Of a stretch of 64,000 bases of DNA, positions 24,532 through 32,695 are shown one piece after another; the stretch's first letter is position 1; every line of letters starts with the position of its first letter. Where the stretch lies: positions 1 through 64,000 of the forward strand of contig CAJTPS010000005.1 in assembly GCA_910578555.1 (NCBI GenBank), read 5' to 3'. The notes under the pieces were generated by a model. The model did no database searches and was not told the origin of the DNA. It was given only the letters and a program-made list of their open reading frames with translations. Both the position numbers and the translations under genes were made by a program. The stretch is from an uncultured Lachnospiraceae bacterium (lineage in GTDB: Bacteria; Bacillota; Clostridia; Lachnospirales; Lachnospiraceae).

Positions 24532-25723
24532 AATGACAACGCCCCTTGTAGAGATGGACGGGGACGAGATGACAAGGATTCTCTGGAAAATGATCAAGGA
24601 TGAGCTGCTTTGTCCCTATATTGATTTAAAGACAGAATATTATGATCTGGGACTGGAGCATCGCAATGAGACGGATGATCAGGTCACGATTGAATCCGCA
24701 GAGGCGACGAAGAAATACGGCGTGGCGGTTAAATGTGCGACAATCACGCCAAATGCCGCAAGAATGACGGAATACAACCTCAAGGAAATGTGGAAGAGTC
24801 CCAACGGAACGATTCGTGCGGCGTTAGACGGCACGGTATTTCGTGCGCCTATTGTGGTCAAGGGGATAGAGCCCTGCGTCAGAAACTGGGAGAAACCGAT
24901 CACACTGGCACGTCACGCGTATGGGGACGTGTATAAGAATACGGAAATCAAGGTACCCGGAGCCGGTAAAGCGGAACTGGTATTTACCGCTGAGGATGGC
25001 ACGACAATCCGGGAGACCATACATGAATTCAAGGGTTCCGGAATCCTGCAGGGCATTCATAATACGGATGAATCAATCACGAGCTTTGCGAAAGCATGTT
25101 TCAATTATGCGCTGGATACGAAGCAGGATCTCTGGTTTGCAACAAAGGACACGATCTCCAAAAAGTACGATCATAATTTCAAGGATATCTTTCAGGAGAT
25201 CTATGATGCGGAATATAAGGAGCAGTTCGAGAAAGCGGGTATAGAGTATTTCTATACGCTGATCGACGATGCGGTGGCGCGTGTCATGAAGGCAAAAGGC
25301 GGATTCATCTGGGCATGTAAGAATTATGACGGCGACGTGATGAGCGATATGGTTTCTTCCGCGTTCGGTTCACTCGCCATGATGACTTCCGTGCTGGTAT
25401 CTCCCAGCGGGGTCTATGAGTATGAAGCGGCGCACGGAACCGTACAACGGCATTATTATAAGCATTTAAAAGGGGAGGAGACTTCCACCAATTCGGTTGC
25501 GACGATCTTTGCATGGACGGGAGCGCTCAGGAAACGTGGAGAACTGGATCATAATCAGGAGCTCATGACGTTTGCCGACAGACTGGAGCAGGCGACGATC
25601 CGTACGATTGAATCAGGTAAGATGACGAAAGATCTGGCACTGATTACATCTATGCAGAATGTGACTGTTTTAAACAGTGAAGACTTTATCAAAGCGGTCA
25701 GAGAGACGCTTGACAGAATTTAA
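24518..25723 (+). CDS. icd: NADP-dependent isocitrate dehydrogenase
   Basis: A 401-residue enzyme that oxidatively decarboxylates isocitrate to 2-oxoglutarate, forming NADPH. It belongs to the short, eukaryote-like homodimeric family (usual length about 400): VEMDGDEMTRILW at the N-terminus, the TKDTISKKYDHNF region, YEAAHGTVQRHYY and ETSTNSVATIFAWTGAL near the C-terminus. The ATG at 24518 has AGGAAGG about 9 nt upstream; its first 14 bases overlap the GntR gene, implying translational coupling. With the citrate synthase homologue it forms the oxidative branch toward glutamate. No aconitase gene is in this window, so that step must be encoded elsewhere. Confidence 0.96.
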   Translation: MEKIKMTTPLVEMDGDEMTRILWKMIKDELLCPYIDLKTEYYDLGLEHRNETDDQVTIESAEATKKYGVAVKCATITPNAARMTEYNLKEMWKSPNGTIRAALDGTVFRAPIVVKGIEPCVRNWEKPITLARHAYGDVYKNTEIKVPGAGKAELVFTAEDGTTIRETIHEFKGSGILQGIHNTDESITSFAKACFNYALDTKQDLWFATKDTISKKYDHNFKDIFQEIYDAEYKEQFEKAGIEYFYTLIDDAVARVMKAKGGFIWACKNYDGDVMSDMVSSAFGSLAMMTSVLVSPSGVYEYEAAHGTVQRHYYKHLKGEETSTNSVATIFAWTGALRKRGELDHNQELMTFADRLEQATIRTIESGKMTKDLALITSMQNVTVLNSEDFIKAVRETLDRI

Positions 25724-25775
25724 ATTCGCAGGGCGAATTTAAATTGCGAGCTTTGCTTCGCAAACTCGGAAAACA
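25722..25775. repeat. Hairpin repeat related to the 192-304 direct repeat
   Basis: A perfect 8-bp stem AAATTCGC/GCGAATTT with the loop AGG (25722-25740), overlapping the icd stop codon region, is followed by TTGCGA/TCGCAA around GCTTTGCT (25744-25763). Read on the minus strand, it carries CCGAGTT-GCG-AGC-AA-CTCGC, which aligns with the repeat at 192-239 with a few changes. It is therefore an inverted, diverged copy of the same element. Confidence 0.65.
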
Positions 25776-25783
25776 ATATATGA

Positions 25784-25818
25784 GGAGCGGCTCTATTCGG
25801 AGAGCAGCTCCCATTTTT
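25784..25818 (+). terminator. Terminator of the citrate synthase-icd operon
   Basis: GGAGC-g-GCTCT pairs with AGAGC-a-GCTCC around ATTCGG, followed by CATTTTT on the plus strand. It overlaps the 3' end of the convergent ABC-F gene. A weaker T-rich tract on the other side may also let it act for that gene. Confidence 0.6.
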
Positions 25819-27751
25819 CATACAGATCGGACAACGCCGTGTCATTGGTTTCTTTTTCGCGGTTTAATTCCTGCAATTTTGCGACGTCGGTACAGAAGTC
25901 GGGGGAAGCCATGAGAGAATCGATTTCTCTGTTACGGGTTTCCAGTTTCTCGATCTGTTCTTCGCATTTCTTTAATTCGTTCTCTTTCTTGCGCTGTGCA
26001 GCCTGTTGTTCCTTGCGTGCCAGCCAGTCCTGTCTGCCATCGGTAATAGAATCGTTTGCGGTTTGGCTTACAATCCGGCCGCTGATACTGCGGGAGTCTG
26101 ACGGCATATCAGAGCGTGCCGCATTTCCGGAAGATGTGGCTGTCTCTGCCTGTCTTTTTTCCAGATAATAATCGTAATTACCGAGATATCCGGTCAGGGT
26201 ACCGTCCCTTAAGTCCAGGATTCTGGATGCAGTCCGGTTGACAAAATAACGGTCATGCGACACATAGAGCACTGTGCCGGTGTATGCATTCAATGCATCT
26301 TCCAGAATCTCCTTGGACATGATGTCCAGATGGTTCGTCGGCTCATCAAGGATGAGGAAGTTGGCTTCCGACAGCATGAGCTTTGCGAGGGAGACGCGTC
26401 CGCGCTCACCGCCGCTTAAGGACTTAATCTGTTTAAACACATCGTCTCCCGTAAACAGAAATGCGGCGAGGGTATTGCGGATCTCTGTGTTGGTGAGAGT
26501 CGGGTAGTCGTCCGAAATTTCCTCAAACAGTGTTTTATCCATATGTAGGACATGGTGTTCCTGATCGTAGTAGCCGACTGCTACATTTGCACCCAGCCGG
26601 ATTTCCCCGGCATCCGGAGGAAGCAGATCGTTGATCATTTTCAGGATCGTGGTTTTGCCGGTACCGTTGTCCCCGATAATTGCGACATGTTCACCCTTCC
26701 TGAGGTGGAAACCAAGAGAGGTAAAGAGTGTGAGAGCACAAAAACTTTTTGACAGATTTTCGATATGAAGCACGTCGTTTCCACTTTCGTATTTCGGCTC
26801 CAGTCGAAGGTGCATATCGGAGCGTACCGTGACCGGTTTGTCCAGTACTTCAATTTTATCCAGCATTTTTTCACGGCTTTCGGCACGGCGAATCGACTTC
26901 TCACGGTTAAAGGATTTCAGTTTCTCAATAACCGCTTCCTGATGATGGATTTTCTGCTGTTGTTTTACATAGGCATTATATTCCGCGGTACGCAGGATTT
27001 CTTTCTTGGCTGCATAGTCAGAATAGTTGCCCGTAAAGACGGTCGCTTTGGTGTTGTCGATCTCTATGACTTTATTGACGATCCGATCGAGAAAATAACG
27101 GTCGTGGGATACGATGATTACAGCACCCTTATAGCTTCGCAGATAAGTTTCCAGCCAGGTGATGGAAGATATATCCAGATGGTTTGTCGGCTCATCGAGA
27201 ATGATCAGATCCGGTTTTAACAGGAGCAGTTTACCCAGAGCCACACGGGTCTTCTGACCGCCGGAAAGGGTGGAGACAGATCTCGTAAATTCGTCTTCCG
27301 TAAATCCAAGACCCTTGAGTACACCGGTCAGTTCGCTTTTGTAAGCATAGCCGCCACCTGCTTCGAACGCATGGGTCAGATCGGAGTAGGTGTTCATCAG
27401 TCGCTCCAGTGTCTCTTCGGAAGCCGTCTTCATCTGCAGCTCCGTGGAGCGTATCCTGTGCTCCAGATCAATCATATCCTGTTTCATGGAGAGAAGTTCG
27501 TCATAAATGGTGTTTTCTCCGGATACCGCTTCATGCTGTGAGAGGTATCCGATTGTTTTATCCCGGGAGAATGTCACGATTCCGTTGTCCGGAGTCAGAT
27601 CTCCCATAATAATGCGCAGCAGAGTCGTCTTGCCGGCACCGTTGATTCCGACAATAGCGGCTTTATCATGCTCTTCGATATGGAAGGAGATACTCTTAAG
27701 AACCGGTATTTCATTAAAGGATTTATCTATATTACTGACAGAAAGTATCAT
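25793..27751 (-). CDS. ABC-F family ATPase (ribosome-associated type)
   Basis: A soluble 652-residue protein with two tandem ABC ATPase domains and no membrane segments. The first domain has Walker A GINGAGKTT (near 37), signature LSGGQKTR and Walker B LIILDEPTNHLD. The second has GDNGTGKTT, LSGGERGR and LILDEPTNHLD. Between them lies the charged interdomain linker, and the C-terminus is a Gln/Lys/Glu-rich coiled coil. This is the ABC-F plan (Uup/YdiF/EttA relatives), which acts on ribosomes in translation quality control or antibiotic protection, not transport. The ATG at 27751 (MILSVSN) follows GAAAGGTG; an in-frame upstream extension to 27838 lacks such a site. It is convergent with icd and divergent from rex. 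Confidence 0.92.
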   Translation of the reverse strand: MILSVSNIDKSFNEIPVLKSISFHIEEHDKAAIVGINGAGKTTLLRIIMGDLTPDNGIVTFSRDKTIGYLSQHEAVSGENTIYDELLSMKQDMIDLEHRIRSTELQMKTASEETLERLMNTYSDLTHAFEAGGGYAYKSELTGVLKGLGFTEDEFTRSVSTLSGGQKTRVALGKLLLLKPDLIILDEPTNHLDISSITWLETYLRSYKGAVIIVSHDRYFLDRIVNKVIEIDNTKATVFTGNYSDYAAKKEILRTAEYNAYVKQQQKIHHQEAVIEKLKSFNREKSIRRAESREKMLDKIEVLDKPVTVRSDMHLRLEPKYESGNDVLHIENLSKSFCALTLFTSLGFHLRKGEHVAIIGDNGTGKTTILKMINDLLPPDAGEIRLGANVAVGYYDQEHHVLHMDKTLFEEISDDYPTLTNTEIRNTLAAFLFTGDDVFKQIKSLSGGERGRVSLAKLMLSEANFLILDEPTNHLDIMSKEILEDALNAYTGTVLYVSHDRYFVNRTASRILDLRDGTLTGYLGNYDYYLEKRQAETATSSGNAARSDMPSDSRSISGRIVSQTANDSITDGRQDWLARKEQQAAQRKKENELKKCEEQIEKLETRNREIDSLMASPDFCTDVAKLQELNREKETNDTALSDLYEKWELLSE

Positions 27752-27920
27752 ACGTACAACACCTTTCGTTATATTCACGGACCGGAATGCCAAAGAAGCC
27801 TGCCCAAATTGCGATTGCCTGCTATAGACGGCGATCATTTCAGAATCAGTTTACCGTCAGAACAAAGAACTGTCAAGCCGCCGTTTGGACGGCAGCATGC
27901 AGTTGCTATCATTAAGCTGT

Positions 27921-27949
27921 TTGACAGTTTTTTAACACAGTTGTATACT
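27921..27949 (+). promoter_or_regulatory. Sigma-A promoter of rex
   Basis: TTGACA (27921-27926), a 17-bp spacer and TATACT (27944-27949), about 30 bp before the start. A TTTTTTAACA run inside the spacer partly resembles a Rex half-site, so autoregulation is possible but weakly supported. Confidence 0.72.
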
Positions 27950-27980
27950 TATCATATTACAATACAGGGGGTGCGGCAGG

Positions 27981-28610
27981 GTGGAAGACAAAGGAATTTC
28001 ACAGGCTGTTATCAGCCGTCTACCCAGATATTTCAGATATCTCGGCGAATTGAAGGATGAGGGGATCGAGAGAGTTTCATCACAGGAGTTAAGTGATATC
28101 ATGCGGGTGACTGCTTCGCAGATCAGACAGGACCTGAATAATTTCGGCGGGTTCGGACAGCAGGGATACGGATATAATGTGGGATATCTGTATGATGAGA
28201 TCGGCAAGATATTAGGACTTCATAAGGAGCATAATCTGATTATTGTGGGGGCCGGACATTTGGGGCAGGCTCTTGTAAATTATACGAATTTCGAACGCAG
28301 AGGATTCATATTCAGAGGGATATTTGATGCCGATGAGCAGATCCAGGGCACCCGGATACGGGGGATTACGGTACGGCCGATGCGGGAACTGGAACGGTTT
28401 GTAAAAGAAAACGACATTGATATTGCGGTTCTTGCAATCCCTAAGAGCGGTGCGGCTGAGGTGGCAGAGCAGCTGGTAGCCTGCGGGATCAGGGGACTCT
28501 GGAATTTTGCGCATGTGGATCTGCATGTGCCGGATGATATACAGGTTGAAAACGTGCATCTTTCAGACAGTCTGATGAAGCTGTCCTACAATCTTGCATC
28601 GCGTGATTGA
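27981..28610 (+). CDS. rex: Redox-sensing transcriptional repressor Rex
   Basis: A 209-residue regulator that senses the NADH/NAD+ ratio and represses fermentation and respiration genes when NADH is low. The N-terminal winged helix contains ISRLPRYFRYL, RVSSQELSDIMRVTASQIRQDL and the FGGFGQQGYGY linker, all diagnostic of Rex. The Rossmann domain has the dinucleotide motif IIVGAGHLGQAL (near 87-98), and the C-terminal swapped helix follows. The length is typical. It starts with GTG after AGGGGG. It is divergent from the ABC-F gene, has a strong promoter, and may run on into the coiled-coil gene 41 bp downstream. Confidence 0.98.
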   Translation: MEDKGISQAVISRLPRYFRYLGELKDEGIERVSSQELSDIMRVTASQIRQDLNNFGGFGQQGYGYNVGYLYDEIGKILGLHKEHNLIIVGAGHLGQALVNYTNFERRGFIFRGIFDADEQIQGTRIRGITVRPMRELERFVKENDIDIAVLAIPKSGAAEVAEQLVACGIRGLWNFAHVDLHVPDDIQVENVHLSDSLMKLSYNLASRD

Positions 28611-28651
28611 TAATATTAAGAAAACTTATGTAATAGAGAGGCAGAGAAGAT

Positions 28652-29347
28652 ATGTCCAGAACAGACGAAATATTTGAACCGGCGCTTGCAGGAAAGAAAA
28701 TACCGATCCTGACACTGGATAACAAGTGGCATAAACTTTTTACGCAGAGGGAATACACTTCAGAGATCGGGCGTATGGAAAGTGATATGAATAAGCTGCT
28801 GAAGCGGCAGGCTAAGGTGAATGAAGAGAGCCGGGAAATCAAGAAACTCAAGAAAGCGAAGATGGATGAGATCGTAGTGCTTGCGGATGAGATGGGGAAG
28901 GCACCGTCTAAGAAGCTGGAGAAAAAGCTGGAGGAGTGCAGGGAGACTGTCACTGCATGTAATGAAAAGATAGAGGCCTGCGAGGAGGAGATGCTGGAGC
29001 TTCCCCGGCAGATCAACCGTTTGAATCAGAAGCTGATGCTCGCGACAATGGAAGTATGTTATCATAAACTTCAGAAAAACACGGAGGAATTGCAGGAGAT
29101 CGATGAATGGATCAGCAGTATCCGAAGAGAATTAAAGAAAAAGGTTGTCCGCAAGCAGGAAAAAGAGGCGATGAATCATCGGTTGTATTCCTATATGCAT
29201 GATATTTTCGGTGCGGATGTCATTGAGATTTTTGATATGCAATATAATCCGGAAGATAAGTACGGCAATAAGAAAGAGTCGGATGAGAAGAGAGATGATT
29301 CGGGTGCCGGTAACAAAGAAGGCGGTGAAGATGCGTTGAAATCGTGA
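28652..29347 (+). CDS. Conserved coiled-coil protein of unknown function
   Basis: A 231-residue cytoplasmic protein without signal or membrane segments. A short N-terminal part (PALAGKKIPILTLDNKWHKLF) is followed by two long charged helices, about 35-75 and 90-190, with heptad-like Leu/Ile and Lys/Glu patterns that predict an antiparallel coiled coil. A Lys/Asp/Gly-rich tail starts near 200. The segment HKLF followed by an acidic helix is well formed and looks conserved, but no family was recognised. Its position between rex and nnr-alr suggests a housekeeping context. Confidence 0.75.
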   Translation: MSRTDEIFEPALAGKKIPILTLDNKWHKLFTQREYTSEIGRMESDMNKLLKRQAKVNEESREIKKLKKAKMDEIVVLADEMGKAPSKKLEKKLEECRETVTACNEKIEACEEEMLELPRQINRLNQKLMLATMEVCYHKLQKNTEELQEIDEWISSIRRELKKKVVRKQEKEAMNHRLYSYMHDIFGADVIEIFDMQYNPEDKYGNKKESDEKRDDSGAGNKEGGEDALKS

Positions 29348-29403
29348 GATTTTGACGCTTCTTTGCTTAGGGAAAAACGTGGACACAGGAAACGGAGGGG
29401 AAT

Positions 29404-30963
29404 ATGCGGCAGTATCTGGTGACGGCTTGTGAGATGAAGCGGTATGACGGGAATACAACGGAGAAATATCAGATTCCGTCCCTTGTGCTTATGGAGCGCG
29501 CGGCGCTTGTGACAACGGAGGAACTGCAGCGGGCCCGCGGTACGGCACCGTGCAGAGTGCTGGTTGTTGCGGGCGGCGGCAATAACGGCGGGGACGGTCT
29601 GGCAGTCGGGCGGCTGCTTATGCTGCAGGGCTATGATGTGACCTTTGTCCTGCTTGCACATGAGAGCCGGTGCTCTGCACAGACAGTAAAGCAGACGGGT
29701 ATCCTGCGGGAATATCAGGCGCGGATTTTTAGCACAATACAGGATGGTGAATATGATATAGTGATAGATGCGATATTCGGGATCGGCCTGTCACGGCCCG
29801 CAGAGGGAATCTATGCGGAGGCGGTTGCGTGGATCAACCGGAGCGGCGCTTATGTATGCAGTGTGGATATTCCGTCAGGCATACGAGCCGATACGGGTGA
29901 GATTATGGGATGTGCCGTGCGAGCGGATCTGACCGTGACATACGGATTTCTTAAAATCGGACAGATTCTGTATCCGGGTGCGGAATGTGCCGGCAGACTG
30001 GTCTGCAGACAGATGGGAATCGATGCGCACAGTTTCCTGGATGCGGAACCGTACTGGTATACTTATACGGGACGACATACAAGAGTGCTGCCCGCAAGAC
30101 AGGCTGACGGGAACAAGGGTACGTTCGGTAAAGCACTGGTGATTGCGGGAAGCGGGCAGACTGCAGGCGCTGCCATGATGGCTGTAAAGAGTGTATTACG
30201 TGTCGGCGCGGGTATGGTTAAAGTGGTCACGTCGCAACAGAATAAAGAGGCGGTGCAGCAGTTTGTGCCGGAGGCCATGCTGCTTACTTATACAGGGATA
30301 GAGGATTTTGGGCAGGATGCGCCGTTTGCACAGCGGTTAAAAGAGGCTGAGGAGTGGGCGGACTGCATCCTGACTGGTCCAGGCATTGGTATGGATCGAT
30401 GTGCCGCTAAGCTGCTCTGCTTCAGTATCTTGGAGAGCAGGCTGCCGTTAGTTATCGACGCCGACGGTCTGAATCTGCTGGCGCAGGATCATGGGCTGCA
30501 GGAGGCATTAACGGAACAGGGTGCAGGAGGCCGGTCGGTCATCCTGACGCCGCATCCCGGAGAGTTTGCGAGACTGTACGGGTGTACGGTGCCGCAGGTG
30601 AAAGAACATCTGACGGATTATCCGCAGCGGCTTGGCGACAGGCTTCACTGTACGGTAGTCTGTAAGGATGCGCGCACGGTGGTCGTGCGGCACGGAGGAC
30701 GGCACGGATATCTGAACACGACAGGGAATGACGGCATGGCTACGGCGGGCTCCGGCGATGTGCTGGCGGGCATGGTGACAGGGCTTATGGCACAGGGAAT
30801 GCAGGAGATGGAAGCTGCCGCAGCAGGCGTGTATCTTCATGGTATTGCGGGTGATCTGGCGGCGGAGCGTGAGACGAAAGTCTCCATGACAGCAACGGAT
30901 ATCATAGATTGTATTAAGGATGTGATCCTGCTGCAGCAGGACGGAACGGAGAAAGAAGCATGA
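29404..30963 (+). CDS. nnr: Bifunctional NAD(P)HX epimerase / ADP-dependent NAD(P)HX dehydratase
   Basis: A 519-residue repair enzyme that restores hydrated NADH and NADPH. The N-terminal YjeF_N epimerase domain (1-215) has the glycine-rich GGGNNGGDGLAVGR motif and the FGIGLSRP segment. The C-terminal ribokinase-like dehydratase domain (about 225-519) shows GTFGKALVIAGSG, VLTGPGIGM (as ILTGPGIGMD), TPHPGEFARL and the catalytic TAGSGDVLAGMVTGL. The fused order is the usual bacterial one. An ATG follows GGAGGGG. The last four bases overlap the alr start (ATGA), so the two are translationally coupled. Confidence 0.96.
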   Translation: MRQYLVTACEMKRYDGNTTEKYQIPSLVLMERAALVTTEELQRARGTAPCRVLVVAGGGNNGGDGLAVGRLLMLQGYDVTFVLLAHESRCSAQTVKQTGILREYQARIFSTIQDGEYDIVIDAIFGIGLSRPAEGIYAEAVAWINRSGAYVCSVDIPSGIRADTGEIMGCAVRADLTVTYGFLKIGQILYPGAECAGRLVCRQMGIDAHSFLDAEPYWYTYTGRHTRVLPARQADGNKGTFGKALVIAGSGQTAGAAMMAVKSVLRVGAGMVKVVTSQQNKEAVQQFVPEAMLLTYTGIEDFGQDAPFAQRLKEAEEWADCILTGPGIGMDRCAAKLLCFSILESRLPLVIDADGLNLLAQDHGLQEALTEQGAGGRSVILTPHPGEFARLYGCTVPQVKEHLTDYPQRLGDRLHCTVVCKDARTVVVRHGGRHGYLNTTGNDGMATAGSGDVLAGMVTGLMAQGMQEMEAAAAGVYLHGIAGDLAAERETKVSMTATDIIDCIKDVILLQQDGTEKEA

Positions 30964-32141
30964 GGGAAAACTACCAAAGAGTATACGCCGCGGTTGATCT
31001 GGATGCGGTCTGCCGTAATATGGAAGAGATGTACCGGAATCTGTCTCCGGATACGAAAATGATCGGTGTCATCAAGACGGACGGATACGGGCACGGGGCG
31101 GTACAGATCGGACGTGAACTGGAAAAGATGGAATACGTATTCGGCCATGCGGTCGCCACTGCGGAGGAAGCGCTGATTCTTCGGCATGCAGGACTCGTGA
31201 AACCGATTTTGATTCTTGGTTATACATTTCCCTACTGTTATGAAGAACTGGTCAGACAGGATATACGGCCGGCGGTATTCCGGGAAGACACCATAGATGA
31301 TCTGTCGGCATGTGCGTGCAGGCTGGGTAAAAGCGCTAAGGTGCACGTAAAGGTTGACACCGGTATGACACGGCTGGGGATCAGACCGGATGAGAGCGGT
31401 CTTGCCTTTGTGGATAAAGTACTTCATACGGCTGGCATTGAACTGGAAGGGATGTTTACTCATTTTGCAAGAGCAGATGAAAAGGATAAGACCACGGCGA
31501 TGGAACAGCTTAAGCAAATGCGCGATTTTACGGAGCGCGTGGAGCGGGAACTGGGGTATCATATTCCCGTGAAGCACTGTGCCAACAGCGCCGGGCTGAT
31601 TGAGATCCGTGAGGCGGATATGGACGTCGTCCGGGCAGGAATCACGCTGTACGGTCTGTGGCCTTCTGCAGAGGTATCCCGGGAGATTGTGAAGCTGCAG
31701 CCTGTTTTGTCCTTGAAGAGCCATATTGTATATATTAAAGAAGTAGAGGCGGGGGTGCCTGTCAGCTACGGAGGTACTTATGTGACGCCGGGGCGGATGC
31801 GCGTGGCGACGATACCCGTAGGATACGGAGACGGCTATCCGAGAGGATTATCCGGCAAGGGCAGTGTGCTGATCCGGGGCAGGAGGGCGCCGGTCATCGG
31901 CAGAGTCTGTATGGATCAGTTTATGGTCAGCGTGGAGGATATACCGGATGCGGCAGAAGGAGATGAAGTGACGCTGATCGGAACTGATGGCGGCATACAG
32001 ATCACGATGGAGGAACTCGGGGAATTATCGGGAAGATTCAATTACGAGCTTGCCTGCGGTCTCGGTAAGCGGATTCCCAGAGTCTATCTGAAAAACGGAC
32101 GGATCACAGCAGCCAGGGACTATTATGAGGACTACCGGTAG
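30960..32141 (+). CDS. alr: Alanine racemase
   Basis: A 393-residue PLP enzyme that interconverts L- and D-alanine for peptidoglycan. The PLP-binding Lys lies in VIKTDGYGHG (near 38), where the usual KADAYGHG is slightly changed. The second catalytic Tyr lies in the VSYGGTY segment, and the C-terminal domain has IGRVCMDQFMV. Length and start are typical. It overlaps nnr by four bases and precedes mazF, the gene order found in many Firmicutes. Confidence 0.97.
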   Translation: MRENYQRVYAAVDLDAVCRNMEEMYRNLSPDTKMIGVIKTDGYGHGAVQIGRELEKMEYVFGHAVATAEEALILRHAGLVKPILILGYTFPYCYEELVRQDIRPAVFREDTIDDLSACACRLGKSAKVHVKVDTGMTRLGIRPDESGLAFVDKVLHTAGIELEGMFTHFARADEKDKTTAMEQLKQMRDFTERVERELGYHIPVKHCANSAGLIEIREADMDVVRAGITLYGLWPSAEVSREIVKLQPVLSLKSHIVYIKEVEAGVPVSYGGTYVTPGRMRVATIPVGYGDGYPRGLSGKGSVLIRGRRAPVIGRVCMDQFMVSVEDIPDAAEGDEVTLIGTDGGIQITMEELGELSGRFNYELACGLGKRIPRVYLKNGRITAARDYYEDYR

Positions 32142-32265
32142 GACTGAATTTCCCTGTTTTTTATATATTGTTTACGATGAGTCAATTATCATGTATACCC
32201 TTAGAGAAACCGGCAATACTATTGCTGGAAATATGAAACAGTATAAGGATAATATAAGGAAGTGT

Positions 32266-32613
32266 ATGATAATGAAAAGAGGAGACATTTATTATGCGGA
32301 TTTAAGACCAGTGATCGGTTCCGAACAGGGAGGAATCCGACCGGTGTTGATTATACAGAATGACATCGGGAACAAGCATAGCCCGACTGTGATCTGTGCG
32401 GCGATCACCTCTAAGATGAATAAGGCGAAACTGCCTACCCATATTGAATTAAATGCAAGCAAATATGATATGGTGAAAGATTCCGTGATTCTGCTGGAAC
32501 AACTTCGGACGATAGATAAGAAACGCCTGAAGGACAGAATCTGCCATCTTGATCAGGATATCATGCAGGTAGTCAACAACGGACTGATGGTCAGCCTCGA
32601 GTTAAATACATAA
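32266..32613 (+). CDS. MazF/PemK-type endoribonuclease toxin (EndoA homologue)
   Basis: A 115-residue homologue of B. subtilis EndoA/MazF, an mRNA interferase that cleaves single-stranded RNA at specific short sites. Conserved blocks are MKRGDIYYADLRPVIGSEQG, RPVLIIQND, KLPTHIEL, DSVILLEQLRTIDK and the LDQDIM C-terminus. The ATG at 32266 matches the family start and follows AAGGAAG; an ATG two codons on is also possible. In Bacillus the antitoxin gene ndoAI lies between alr and this gene. Here only 124 bp separate alr and mazF, too little for a typical 80-95-residue antitoxin, so none is visible. Confidence 0.95.
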   Translation: MIMKRGDIYYADLRPVIGSEQGGIRPVLIIQNDIGNKHSPTVICAAITSKMNKAKLPTHIELNASKYDMVKDSVILLEQLRTIDKKRLKDRICHLDQDIMQVVNNGLMVSLELNT

Positions 32614-32626
32614 GGCTGACATGAAT

Positions 32627-32655
32627 TTGACACGGGTTCCATTCCTTGTTATATT
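32627..32655 (+). promoter_or_regulatory. Sigma-A promoter of the CNNM/HlyC-type gene
   Basis: TTGACA (32627-32632), a 17-bp spacer and TATATT (32650-32655), 41 bp before the start codon. Confidence 0.7.
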
Positions 32656-32695
32656 ATAGAACAGATAATAAATCATAAAGGAAGGGATTCAGAAT

